Assembly (NCBI RefSeq): GCF_003583405.1
Contig: NZ_QXEC01000001.1
Span: 248,001 to 312,000 of the forward strand
Direction: 5' to 3'
Source: Micromonospora radicis
Lineage (GTDB): Bacteria; Actinomycetota; Actinomycetes; Mycobacteriales; Micromonosporaceae
DNA: 64,000 bases
Shown here: one piece after another, positions 24,176-32,752 of the stretch
How the letters are laid out: every line of letters starts with the position of its first letter
Numbering within the stretch: position 1 is the stretch's first letter
Translations under genes and position numbers: made by a program
Notes under the pieces: generated by a model
Seen by the model: only the letters and a program-made list of their open reading frames with translations
The model's database searches: none
What the model was told of the DNA's origin: nothing

Positions 24176-24193
24176 TCCTCGTCGCCGGAGACC

Positions 24194-24733
24194 TCAGGTC
24201 AGCGCCGTGCAGGCGGCCAGCCCGGCGAGCAGCAGGACGCCCAGTGCGGCCTGCAACAGCAGTGGTGGCCCGAGGTGCGACCACATGGTGGCGGTACGCG
24301 GGCGCAGCAACTGCCCGGTGGTGAGGTTGACGATCCGCTCGATCTTCGGCGGCAGGTCCGGATCGCCCTGGTCGCGCAGGGTCAGCTGGACGTGGTCGGC
24401 CGGATGCAGGGCGCTCTGCGGTAGGTGCCCGTGCAGCTCCACCTCGTACAACCGGTTGTCGGAGTCGCGCAGCCGGATCGGGGTGACCAGGTACTCGGGG
24501 CCCTTCTTCAGCTCCTTGAACTTGCGCCGGCCGGTGCCGGAGCCGGCGGAGAGCGCGGCCTGGACCAACTTGGCGAGCAGACCGACCACCCCGGCGGCGG
24601 CCAGCACCAACACCAGCACCGGCTGCCCCACCCGCACCTCCCGCGGGTAGCCGTCCAGCAGGCGGACGACCCGGGCGGTGAGGATGCGTCCGGTCGGGTG
24701 GAGGCTGCGCCGGGAATACGATGTCGTGTCCAT
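24194..24733 (-). CDS. Membrane protein of unknown function
   Basis: A 179-aa protein with helices at about residues 38-60 and at the extreme C-terminus (GPPLLLQAALGVLLLAGLAAC), enclosing a soluble region (VTPIRLRDSDNRLYEVELHGHL) that looks like a small beta domain, possibly OB-like. The topology puts the loop on one face with both helices as anchors. ATG 24733 is chosen over 24763 from codon quality; the ribosome site is weak. No family recognised. Confidence 0.68.
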   Translation of the reverse strand: MDTTSYSRRSLHPTGRILTARVVRLLDGYPREVRVGQPVLVLVLAAAGVVGLLAKLVQAALSAGSGTGRRKFKELKKGPEYLVTPIRLRDSDNRLYEVELHGHLPQSALHPADHVQLTLRDQGDPDLPPKIERIVNLTTGQLLRPRTATMWSHLGPPLLLQAALGVLLLAGLAACTALT

Positions 24734-24881
24734 TGCCACCACCCAGAGTTCGCGTCCGTGCACAGATCGTATCGGCCCTCCGGGTTGAACGACGTGAATG
24801 AAAACCGGTCACGCGGTGGCGGGCAGGTGACAAGCCGGGTCGGACGGGTAAGCGCGGGGCCGAGCTGGAAAGGGGTCGAGC

Positions 24882-26000
24882 ATGCAGCTGTCCTTCCTGC
24901 GCCCGCTCTACGACCGTCCCGGTCCGTGGTGCTCGGTCTACCTGGACGCGTCCCTGGACACCGAGGACGCGCACGCCGCACTCGATCTTCGCTGGCGTGG
25001 CCTGCAACGGCAGCTGGCCGAGCAGGGTGCCGACGAGCCGACCGTGGCCGCCGTCGACCGGGTGATCCGCGGCCACGACCCGATGCCCGGCGACTACGGC
25101 CTGGCCGTCTTCGCCACCGGCGGCCGGGTGGTGCTCTCCGAGTACCTGTCCGCCCCACCCCGCCGGGACCTGGCCGGGTTCGCGCCACTGCCGCACGTGA
25201 TGCCGCTGTTGGCCCAGCGGGGCGAGCAGGTGGCCTGGGTCCGGGTGCTGGCCGACCGTACCGGCGCCGACGCGATGTCGGTCAGCGCCGGTGGCGTACC
25301 GCGCCGGGCACACGTCGTCGGGCGGGAGAGTTACCAGCTGCGCCGGGTCAAGCCCGGCGGCTGGTCCCAGTCGCGCTACCAGCGCGCCGCCATGGAGGCT
25401 TGGCACCACAACGCCGGTGACGTCACCGCCGCCACGGTCGAGCTGGCCGAGCGGGTCGGTGCCGAGGTGGTCGTGGTCGCCGGTGACGTCCGGGCCACCG
25501 GCATGATCGCCGCGCAGATGCCGGAGCGCTGGCAGGACCTGGTGGTGCGCACCGACGCCGGCTCGCGGGCCGGCGGCGCCGACCAGACCCTGCTGGACGA
25601 CCTCACCGTGCAGACCATCGCCGAGGTCGCCGATCAGCGGATCAGCGCGGCGTTGGACCGCTTCGGCATGCAGGAGGACGTCGGTGCCGGACTCGACGCC
25701 GTGGTCGCCGCGTTGCAGCGCAACCAGGTGGACACGATGCTGATCGTGGACGACCCGTCCGCCGACGGTGAACTCTGGATCGGGTCGGCGGCCACCGACA
25801 TCGCCACCGAGCCCGGCCAGCTGACCGGCACCCGCGATCCGCAGCGGGTCCGCGCCGACGCGGCGCTGGTCCGCGCGCTGGTCGGCACCGACGCCGAGCT
25901 GACCGTGCTGGGCCCGGACGAGGCGCCGGAACTGGTGGACGGGGTCGGCGCGGTGCTGCGCTATGTCGACCCGTCCACGCCCGGACGGGACGGTGCCTGA
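24882..26000 (+). CDS. baeRF-family (Rv2629/Vms1-like) ribosome-associated protein
   Basis: A 372-aa protein related to archaeo-eukaryotic release factor eRF1, like mycobacterial Rv2629 and the Vms1/ANKZF1 peptidyl-tRNA hydrolases. It has the N-terminal domain with WCSVYLDASLDTEDA and GDYGLAVFATGGRVV, then a central domain with VVVVAGDVRATGMIAAQM, and a C-terminal pelota-like domain (VDTMLIVDDPSADGELWIG). AAAGGGG precedes ATG 24882. Relatives act on stalled or dormant ribosomes. The next gene overlaps its end by 8 nt, implying a shared operon. Confidence 0.82.
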   Translation: MQLSFLRPLYDRPGPWCSVYLDASLDTEDAHAALDLRWRGLQRQLAEQGADEPTVAAVDRVIRGHDPMPGDYGLAVFATGGRVVLSEYLSAPPRRDLAGFAPLPHVMPLLAQRGEQVAWVRVLADRTGADAMSVSAGGVPRRAHVVGRESYQLRRVKPGGWSQSRYQRAAMEAWHHNAGDVTAATVELAERVGAEVVVVAGDVRATGMIAAQMPERWQDLVVRTDAGSRAGGADQTLLDDLTVQTIAEVADQRISAALDRFGMQEDVGAGLDAVVAALQRNQVDTMLIVDDPSADGELWIGSAATDIATEPGQLTGTRDPQRVRADAALVRALVGTDAELTVLGPDEAPELVDGVGAVLRYVDPSTPGRDGA

Positions 26001-27072
26001 CCCGAGCCCGCCCGGCCCGGATCGGGCCGGGCCGGGGTCGGCCGTGCTGGACCTGGCCGACCCGGTGCTGGCGGAGGCGGTCGTCGCGCGGTTGGCGGCC
26101 TGGCGGGTGCCGCGGGTCTTCGGGCATCCCGGCGAGACGGCCGCGCCGCTGGTCGAGGCCCTGAGCGCGACCGGTGGTGAGGTCACCTTCGTGCCCACCC
26201 GGCCCGGGGCCAGCGCCGCGCTCATGGCGGTCGCCCACGCCCGGCTCACCGGCGGCGTCGGCGTCTGCCTGGCGTCCGCCGGAGCGAGCGCGTACGGGCT
26301 GCTCGCCGGCCTCGACGCCGCCCGGCAGCACGGGTTGCCCGTCCTGGCGATCGTCGCCGAACATCCGCCGGTGGCGTCGGCGGACGACCGGTGGGGGCCT
26401 GTCGACCGCAGCTTCGGCGCGGTGTGTCGCCGGGTGTTCCACGCGGTCGACCCGGCCCGGGGTGCCGACCTGGTGGAGGCCGCGCTGCGGGACGCCGTCG
26501 CCGGGCCAGGTCCGGTCTGCCTGGTGGTGCCCGCGGGCGCGCCCGGACGGCGCCGGACCGTCGTGGGTGGCGGTGCCGCCGCCCGCCTGGTCTTCGAGGA
26601 ACTGCGGCTCCGGTTGCCCCGCCCCGGCATCGTGGCCGTGGACGGCGAGCCGAACCTCGCCCGCTACGCCCACCGGCTGCCACCCGGTACGACCGTGCTC
26701 GCCGAGCCCGGCGGTGCCGCGACGGGTGCCGCCCTGCCGGCCGCCGTGGCCGCCAAGCTGGCCGCCCCGGAGCGGCCGGTGCTCGCCCTGGTGACCGACG
26801 ACGGCATGCGTTCGCACGGGCTGGCCGAGCTGGTCACCGTCGCCCGCGGTTGGCCGCAGTGGCCCGATCCGCGACTGGTGGTGCTGGTGTTCAACACCCG
26901 GTCCGGCCACCCGGGCCGTCAGCTGGCCGACGACGTCCCGTACGCGGGCTGGGCCCGGCTGCTCGGGCTGCACGGCGTACGCGTCGACCGGCCGGAGCTG
27001 GTCGGCGCGGCCTGGGACGGGGCGCTGACCGCCGACCGCCCGTGTGTCCTGGACGTGGTGGCCGCACCCTGA
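25993..27072 (+). CDS. Degenerate thiamine-diphosphate enzyme-like protein
   Basis: A 359-aa protein with acetolactate synthase-type halves but no central domain. The PYR half has FGHPGETAAPLVEAL, and the PP half has VTDDGMRSHGLAELVTVAR. Key residues are altered: the catalytic Glu segment (usually RHE) reads TRP at about residue 66, the GDG of the ThDP motif is DDG (about 268), and the closing NN is FNT (about 299). It also lacks about 190 residues relative to the normal length of 550. It probably cannot bind ThDP in the usual way. GTG 25993 overlaps the previous stop; ATG 25963 is an alternative. Confidence 0.75.
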   Translation: MPDPSPPGPDRAGPGSAVLDLADPVLAEAVVARLAAWRVPRVFGHPGETAAPLVEALSATGGEVTFVPTRPGASAALMAVAHARLTGGVGVCLASAGASAYGLLAGLDAARQHGLPVLAIVAEHPPVASADDRWGPVDRSFGAVCRRVFHAVDPARGADLVEAALRDAVAGPGPVCLVVPAGAPGRRRTVVGGGAAARLVFEELRLRLPRPGIVAVDGEPNLARYAHRLPPGTTVLAEPGGAATGAALPAAVAAKLAAPERPVLALVTDDGMRSHGLAELVTVARGWPQWPDPRLVVLVFNTRSGHPGRQLADDVPYAGWARLLGLHGVRVDRPELVGAAWDGALTADRPCVLDVVAAP

Positions 27073-27201
27073 CCCGCACGCCCTGCCCCATGCCCGCGCG
27101 ACGCTGCGGGGTACGGCGGGAATGGTCAAGATCAGATGGTTGATGCCGTTCGGTGGAGTGATGCCCTGTTTAACCCGCAACGTGGCGGGAAGCCGGGCCG
27201 C

Positions 27202-28641
27202 GTGAGCGAACGAGGCAGGGTGGGGCCGGTGCGCGGGACGCGCCCGCCACTCACGGCGGCCGGCGCCGGACTGACCGGCGACCGGATCGTGGCGACGGGC
27301 AGCCTGGCCCGGATCCTGGTCGGGGCCACCGCCCGTGCCCTGCGCGGGGCGGACTGCGCCGACCTCGGCCACGCCGGACCGGTGTCCCGCTTCGCCGGCA
27401 CCCCCGACCCGGTACGCCGGGCCGCGGCCGTGCGCTCCGCCGGCCGGGTCGCACTGACCCCGACCCAGGCGACCGAGGTGGACGCGGAGCGCGTCGCACA
27501 GTGGTTCGCCGACCAGTACCCGCGCCGCCGCTATCCCGGCCTGCTGCTCGGTTCGCCGCACGGCGCCGTCGCCCACCTCGCGACGGCCCTCGGGATGCCC
27601 TGGCTGCCCGCCGGATTCGAGATGCTCGCCCACTGGCCGCACGGCAACGTCGACCGTCCCGACGCCGCCCTGGACCACGGTGCCGCACTGGCCGGGCGGC
27701 TGCTCGCCGGCAACCCGGATCTGCACGTACGGCAGGTGCACTGCCCGGCGAGCCGGGGCGTGCTGGCCGGGGTGACGGTGGCGTTGACGGGCCGCTGGCG
27801 GCGCCTGCCGGCCGCGTACCGGCGGTTCCTGGCCGACCGGCTCGAACCGCAGGCCACGATCCTGGTGCTGCGCGACGCCCGGACCTGGCCGGTGCTCGAC
27901 GCCGCGGACGGGCACAGCTTCCAGGTGGGCTGCCCGGGCAGCGGCCTCGACCCGGTGGACTTCCACCCGGACAGCCCGGCGCTGCGTCAGGTGCTGCGCA
28001 GCGCCGGCGGTGAGCCCGCCAACTGGGCACCGCCGGAGGTCTCCACCCCGCCCGGTGGCGCCGAGCACGGTGTGGAGTCCGGTTTCGAACACGGCGTGCG
28101 CGACTGGGCCGCAAAGACCGGCCACCCGGTGCACCGGCTGCTCGTGCCCGCCCCGGAGGCGCTCAGCGTGGCCACCGCCGAGCTGTACCGGGGCTGGCTG
28201 CGGGCCGCCGGCAAGACCGGCGACCGGTTGGTGGTCGAGTGCGGCCGGCTGCTCGACCCGTGGCAGGTGCTCCGGGCCGGCCTGGTGCCGTACTGGTGCG
28301 AGAACGCCGCCCGCCGCTGCGTCGAGCAGGCCGAGTGGTGGCTGGCCGGCAGCGAACCGTTCAGCTCGGTGGACGTGCTGCCGGAACCGCCGGGCGTCCG
28401 GTCGCCCGCGCTCGCCGGGCTGCCGCAGTGGCTGGCCGTAGCCGGGTTCGGGCGCCGACGCCGGGCGCTGGACCGGGCCTCGGCGCGCGGCTACCCGGTC
28501 ACCACGGTGCCCACCCGCCGGGCCACCGAGGTGCTCCGGGCGCAGCCGTACGACCTGCCCGCACCGGCGCCGCTGAGGGCGCGGGACGCGCTCGCCGCGC
28601 TGCGCGCCGGTGGTAGCCGGCACGGCCTGCTGGTCTGTTGA
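27202..28641 (+). CDS. Unknown 479-aa protein
   Basis: A long, GC3-rich coding frame with no family I recognise. It appears soluble, is rich in Arg, Ala and Trp, and has motifs such as LLLGSPHGAVAHLATALGMPWLPAGFEM and WPHGNVDRPDAALDHG in the first half, and GDRLVVECGRLLDPW and VPYWCENAARRC in the second. GTG 27202 is the best guess; the same frame is open to 27136 and other GTGs follow. It comes 129 nt after the ThDP-like gene on the same strand and may belong to that unit. Confidence 0.65.
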   Translation: MSERGRVGPVRGTRPPLTAAGAGLTGDRIVATGSLARILVGATARALRGADCADLGHAGPVSRFAGTPDPVRRAAAVRSAGRVALTPTQATEVDAERVAQWFADQYPRRRYPGLLLGSPHGAVAHLATALGMPWLPAGFEMLAHWPHGNVDRPDAALDHGAALAGRLLAGNPDLHVRQVHCPASRGVLAGVTVALTGRWRRLPAAYRRFLADRLEPQATILVLRDARTWPVLDAADGHSFQVGCPGSGLDPVDFHPDSPALRQVLRSAGGEPANWAPPEVSTPPGGAEHGVESGFEHGVRDWAAKTGHPVHRLLVPAPEALSVATAELYRGWLRAAGKTGDRLVVECGRLLDPWQVLRAGLVPYWCENAARRCVEQAEWWLAGSEPFSSVDVLPEPPGVRSPALAGLPQWLAVAGFGRRRRALDRASARGYPVTTVPTRRATEVLRAQPYDLPAPAPLRARDALAALRAGGSRHGLLVC

Positions 28642-28861
28642 CATCGGGCTGGCGAAACATCCTCGCGAACCCGCGATCCCGTGATTGAGTACCTACGGAG
28701 CGGGAACACCGCCGGCTGCGACAGGCTGATCACCTTGGCGTGGCACGGCGCCGTCGCCCGTTTCGCATCCCAATCACGTACCACTCACCGGCCCGTGCGT
28801 GTCCACGCGCGTGCCCGATGCCGGCCGAATCCGGGCGGGGTCCTTCCTGAGGGAGGCGCGG

Positions 28862-29740
28862 ATGTTCGGACAGACCACCACAACCACACCACCACCCACC
28901 GATCGGGGCCTGGAGGATCTCGACGCGGCAGCGTTGGCGTACGCGGCACGGATCGAGGGGTTGCCACCGGAACGGCGCCAGGAGGCCCGCGACGACCTGG
29001 TCCGATTCGCCCTGCCGTTCGCCGGGCGACTGGCACGCCGCTACCGGGGCCGCGGGGAACCGCTGGAGGATCTGGAGCAGGTGGCCCGGTTGGGCCTGGT
29101 CAACGCCGTCGACCGGTACGACCCGGAACGTGGCTCGTTCACCGCGTACGCGGCGATCACCATCGTGGGTGAGATCAAGCGGCACTTCCGCGACCGCACC
29201 TGGGGCGTGCACGTGCCCCGCCGGCTGCGGGACCTGATCCTCGAGGTGGGGCAGGCCACGGCGGCGCTGACCAGCGAGCTGTCCCGGGCACCCACGGTCG
29301 CGGAGCTGTCCAAGCGGCTGGAGACGCCGGAGGAGGAGATCCTCGCCGCGCTGGAGTCGGCGGCCGGCTACAGCCCGGCCTCGCTGAACGCACCGGTGGG
29401 CGGGGAGAGTTCCGCCGAGTTCGGTGACCTGGTGGGAGAGTCGGACATCGCGCTGGAGTCGGTCGACGACCGGGTGACGGTCAGCGGCCTGCTGCACCGG
29501 CTGCCCTGGCGGGAGCGGCGGATCCTGGCCATGCGCTTCTACGGCAACCAGACCCAAGCGGAGATCGCGGCCCGGTTCGGCATCTCCCAGATGCACGTGT
29601 CGCGGCTGCTGTCGCGGGCACTGACCTGGCTGCGCCAGGCGATGCTCGCCGACGCCCCGCCACCCTGGCAGAACGGTCCGGCCGAGGGCGAGCCGGTGGC
29701 GGCCAAGCAACCGCGCGCCGCCGCGGCCCGCTCACGCTGA
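28862..29740 (+). CDS. SigB/SigF-family general-stress sigma factor
   Basis: A 292-aa group-3 sigma factor with regions 2 (GEPLEDLEQVARLGLVNAVDRYDPERGSFTAYA), 3 (RAPTVAELSKRLETPEEEILAALES) and 4 (LPWRERRILAMRFYGNQTQAEIAARFGISQMHVSRLLSRAL), in the arrangement of actinobacterial SigB/SigF/SigG. ATG 28862 follows GGGAGG. Such factors recognise G(T)TT-N14-17-GGGTA promoters, and many genes in the next 30 kb carry that element. No gene for a classical RsbW-type partner is adjacent, but a STAS-HATPase fusion lies 2.2 kb further on. Followed by a terminator shared with ctaD. Confidence 0.92.
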   Translation: MFGQTTTTTPPPTDRGLEDLDAAALAYAARIEGLPPERRQEARDDLVRFALPFAGRLARRYRGRGEPLEDLEQVARLGLVNAVDRYDPERGSFTAYAAITIVGEIKRHFRDRTWGVHVPRRLRDLILEVGQATAALTSELSRAPTVAELSKRLETPEEEILAALESAAGYSPASLNAPVGGESSAEFGDLVGESDIALESVDDRVTVSGLLHRLPWRERRILAMRFYGNQTQAEIAARFGISQMHVSRLLSRALTWLRQAMLADAPPPWQNGPAEGEPVAAKQPRAAAARSR

Positions 29741-29798
29741 CCGGCCACCACCACATCGGAACCCCCCCGGGCCGTTCGGCGGCCGGGCCGGGCACGAC

Positions 29799-29829
29799 CC
29801 GGGGCGGCACCTGACCGGTGCCGCCCCGG
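29799..29829. terminator. Bidirectional terminator between sigma gene and ctaD
   Basis: A perfect 13-bp stem, CCGGGGCGGCACC (29799-29811) with GGTGCCGCCCCGG (29817-29829), and a 5-nt loop, between two convergent stops. Confidence 0.8.
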
Positions 29830-29843
29830 TGCGTACTCCCGGT

Positions 29844-31847
29844 TCAGTTCTCCGTGCCGTCGCCCCGGCCACGCGGATGGCGCCAGCGGTCGTTGGGCTG
29901 CGGACGCCGCTCGGCCCCCAGCGGGTTCTCCTCCGGCTCGTCGGTCTCGTCGAAGCTCGGCCGGCGCACCTCCTCCGGCTCCGGCACCTCCACCGGCCGG
30001 GCGCCGGACTGCGGCGCCGGATGGTACGCGACGGCCTCCCGCGCGCCCCGTGCCCCCTCGGCGCTGGGCGACTCGGGCGGATGTTCCTCCCGCCGCAGCT
30101 CCGCACCCAGTTCCTGCGGCGGCCGGGTGGTCCGTTGTGGCAGGTCGCGGCCCAGGTCGGAGACGAGTTCGCCGTACTTGGCGTCGAACGCCGGTCGCTC
30201 CGAGCGGATCCGGGGCATCCGGTCGAAGTTGCGCAGCGGCGGGGGACAACTGGTGGCCCACTCCAGCGAGTTGCCGAAGCCCCACGGGTCGTCCACGGTC
30301 ACCAGGGCCCCGAAGCGCCACGACTTCCAGGCGTTCCAGATGAAGAACAGGGTGGACGCGCCGAGGACGAACGAGAACACACTGGAGATGGTGTTCAGGG
30401 TGGTGAAGCCGTCGGTGGGCAGGTAGTCGGCGTAGCGCCGGGGCATGCCCTCGTTGCCCAGCCAGTGGTGCACCAGGAAGGTGCCGTGGAAGCCGACGAA
30501 CATGGTCCAGAAGTGCAGCTTGCCGAGCCGCTCGTCGAGCAGCCGGCCGGTCATCTTCGGCCACCAGAAGTAGAAGCCGGCGAAGAGCGCGAACACCACC
30601 GTGCCGAAGACGACGTAGTGGAAGTGGGCCACCACGAAGTACGTGTCGTGGGTGTGGAAGTCGGCCGGCGGGCTGGCCAGCAGTACGCCGGTGAGGCCGC
30701 CCAGCAGGAAGGTGACCAGGAAGCCGATGGAGAACAACATCGGCGTCTCGAAGGTGAGTTGCCCCTTCCACATGGTGCCGATCCAGTTGAAGAACTTCAC
30801 CCCGGTGGGTACGGCGATCAGGTAACTCAGGATGCTGAAGAACGGCAGCAGTACCTGGCCGGTGGCGAACATGTGGTGCGCCCACACCGTCATCGACAGC
30901 ACCGTGATCGCGATGGTGGCCAGTACCAGACCGGTGTAGCCGAAGATCGGCTTACGGGAGAAGACGGGAATGACCTCGGTGATGATGCCGAAGAACGGCA
31001 GCGCGATGATGTACACCTCGGGGTGACCGAAGAACCAGAACAGGTGCTGCCACAGCATCGGCCCGGCGGTCTCCGGGCTGAACACGTGCGCGCCGAGCAG
31101 CCGGTCCGCGGTCAGCGCGAGCAGCGCGGCGGCCAGCAGCGGGAAGACCAGGATCACCAGCACGCTGGTGAACAGCATGTTCCAGGTGAAGATCGGCATC
31201 CGGAACATGGTCATGCCGGGGGCGCGCAGGGTCAGGATCGTGGTGATCAGGTTGACCGCGCCGAGGATGGTGCCCAGACCGGAGACGACCAGGCCGATCA
31301 CCCACATGTTCGCGCCGACACCCGGGGAGTGCTCGGCGGTGCTCAGCGGCGTGTACGCGGTCCAACCGAAGTCGGCGGTGCCCTGCGGCGTGAAGAACCC
31401 GCCGAGCACCATCAACCCGCCGAACAGGTACAGCCAGTACGCCAGGGCGTTGAGCCGGGGGAACGACACGTCCGGCGCGCCGATCTGGATCGGCACGATG
31501 TAGTTGCCGAACCCGAACGCCGCCGGGGTGGCGAACAGCAGCAGCATCACCGCGCCGTGCGAGGTGAACAGCTGGTTGTACTGCTCCGGGGAGAGGAACT
31601 GCAGGCCCGGGCGGGCCAACTCCGCCCGGATCACCATCGCCTCGATCCCGGCCACCAGGAAGAAGCCGAACGAGGTCATCAGGTAGAGCAGCCCGATCTG
31701 CTTGTGATCGGTGGTGGCCAGGAACCGGAGCAGCTTGCCGCCGCGCACGGGCTTGTTCACCGAGCCGGGATAGCCGCCGAACCGGGCCGGCGCGAGGATG
31801 GCCGGCCCCCGGTCCTGGCCGGGTTCGGTGGGTACCCGCTTGGGCAT
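29844..31847 (-). CDS. ctaD: Cytochrome c oxidase subunit I (aa3 type)
   Basis: A 667-aa heme-copper oxidase catalytic subunit with twelve membrane helices. It has the heme a/CuB ligand segments [19 protein letters not shown] (His-Tyr cross-link), TVWAHHMF and [11 protein letters not shown]. It reduces O2 and pumps protons in the plasma membrane. The last 110 or so residues form a hydrophilic Pro/Glu/Arg-rich tail beyond the conserved domain. No other ctaC/ctaE/qcr genes are adjacent, so this is probably a stand-alone or additional copy. GGTGAGAG precedes ATG 31847. A stress-sigma-type promoter lies upstream. Confidence 0.95.
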   Translation of the reverse strand: MPKRVPTEPGQDRGPAILAPARFGGYPGSVNKPVRGGKLLRFLATTDHKQIGLLYLMTSFGFFLVAGIEAMVIRAELARPGLQFLSPEQYNQLFTSHGAVMLLLFATPAAFGFGNYIVPIQIGAPDVSFPRLNALAYWLYLFGGLMVLGGFFTPQGTADFGWTAYTPLSTAEHSPGVGANMWVIGLVVSGLGTILGAVNLITTILTLRAPGMTMFRMPIFTWNMLFTSVLVILVFPLLAAALLALTADRLLGAHVFSPETAGPMLWQHLFWFFGHPEVYIIALPFFGIITEVIPVFSRKPIFGYTGLVLATIAITVLSMTVWAHHMFATGQVLLPFFSILSYLIAVPTGVKFFNWIGTMWKGQLTFETPMLFSIGFLVTFLLGGLTGVLLASPPADFHTHDTYFVVAHFHYVVFGTVVFALFAGFYFWWPKMTGRLLDERLGKLHFWTMFVGFHGTFLVHHWLGNEGMPRRYADYLPTDGFTTLNTISSVFSFVLGASTLFFIWNAWKSWRFGALVTVDDPWGFGNSLEWATSCPPPLRNFDRMPRIRSERPAFDAKYGELVSDLGRDLPQRTTRPPQELGAELRREEHPPESPSAEGARGAREAVAYHPAPQSGARPVEVPEPEEVRRPSFDETDEPEENPLGAERRPQPNDRWRHPRGRGDGTEN

Positions 31848-31886
31848 GAGCTCTCACCCCGCTGACGACGGAAAGGACGGGCAGGG

Positions 31887-31911
31887 CTACCCGGCCCGCC
31901 GACCATGTAAC
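31887..31911 (-). promoter_or_regulatory. SigB/F-type promoter of ctaD
   Basis: On the minus strand, GTTA (31908-31911), 15 nt, GGGTAG (31887-31892), 39 nt before the ctaD ATG. The spacing is one base shorter than in most other copies of this element in the window. Confidence 0.55.
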
Positions 31912-31933
31912 CAGGCGAGAGGGGGAGTTTCGG

Positions 31934-32662
31934 TCAATTCGCCGCTAGTGTTGCCCAGACGGCCTTTCCGTCACCGGCCGGCGCGCAACCCCAGCGTTCG
32001 GCCAACTCGCGTACCAGCAGCAGCCCCCGGCCGCCCTCGTCGCGCAGGCCGGGCCGGCCCGGCTCGACCGCCTCGCGGCTGCCGTCGACCACCGCCAGGT
32101 GCAACCACGGCCGGCGCAGCGTCACGGTCACCTGCATCGGGGTGCCGGCGTGCCGGACCACGTTGCCGACCAGCTCACTGAGCACGATCGAGGCCGGTCC
32201 GACCGCCTCGGGCAGATCCCACCGGGCGCAGGCGTCGGTCACCAGCTCCCGGGCGCGCCGGCAGGCCGCCGCCACCGGCTCCAGGCTGGCCCGTAGCCGC
32301 GGCACCGCCCAGGCACCCGCCACCCGGGTCGCCTCCGCGCAGCTGCGTCGCACCGGCACCACCCGGCAGACGGTGGACCGGGCCAGCCGGGCGGCCAGCA
32401 CCGGATCCGGCGCGCAGAGCACCATCGGCACCACCGGCCAGTCGGCGGCCCGCCGTGCCGCGGCGGCGAAGACCGCCACCGCCAACTGGTCGGGTGAGCT
32501 CAGGTCGGTCAGGTCGACCACCAGCGCGTCGGGCTGCCCGGCCAGACACCGGTCCAGCACCGCGTACACCTCGCGGGTGGTGGTCAGGTCGAGGGTGCCG
32601 GCGACGCGTACGACGCTGACAGGTGACCCGTCGCGTACCTCGCAGGTGATCCGGCTCGCCAT
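31934..32662 (-). CDS. STAS domain fused to an anti-sigma-type HATPase
   Basis: A 242-aa regulator. Residues 1-105 form a STAS (anti-sigma antagonist) domain (VVRVAGTLDLTTTREVYAVLD, VVDLTDLSS). At the usual phospho-Ser position (DSSGL) it reads PDQLAV, so the phosphorylation site seems lost. Residues about 115-240 are an RsbW-like HATPase with N-box SELVGNVVRHAG, G1 Asp in LAVVDGSRE and G2 GRGLLLVREL. Fusing antagonist-like and kinase-like modules suggests a self-contained partner-switch component. It sits in a stress-promoter cluster and its own promoter matches that motif, so it may tune the neighbouring sigma factor. Confidence 0.85.
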   Translation of the reverse strand: MASRITCEVRDGSPVSVVRVAGTLDLTTTREVYAVLDRCLAGQPDALVVDLTDLSSPDQLAVAVFAAAARRAADWPVVPMVLCAPDPVLAARLARSTVCRVVPVRRSCAEATRVAGAWAVPRLRASLEPVAAACRRARELVTDACARWDLPEAVGPASIVLSELVGNVVRHAGTPMQVTVTLRRPWLHLAVVDGSREAVEPGRPGLRDEGGRGLLLVRELAERWGCAPAGDGKAVWATLAAN

Positions 32663-32700
32663 CTCCGCCCTCGTTCCACCGGTTTCGCCGAGCCTGCCAA

Positions 32701-32726
32701 CTACCCGGCCCCCGGGGGCACGAAAC
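32701..32726 (-). promoter_or_regulatory. SigB/F-type promoter of the STAS-HATPase gene
   Basis: On the minus strand, GTTT (32723-32726), 16 nt, GGGTAG (32701-32706), 38 nt before the ATG; exact match to the repeated element. Confidence 0.75.
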
Positions 32727-32752
32727 GACGCCCGCGGGTGGTGTGGTGCCGG

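Noticed and set aside
24826..24851. GGTG-N16-GGGTAA before the baeRF gene as a further stress promoter
   Set aside because: The -10 and spacing fit, but the -35 lacks the TT core; kept out of the list as too weak.
25642..28644. 1000-codon minus-strand frame opposite the baeRF, ThDP-like and unknown genes
   Set aside because: It spans three plus-strand genes with good codon bias; composition is typical of a GC-rich antisense frame.
29829..31865. 678-codon plus-strand frame opposite ctaD
   Set aside because: Gln/Glu/His/Val-rich antisense translation of membrane helices; ctaD is certain.
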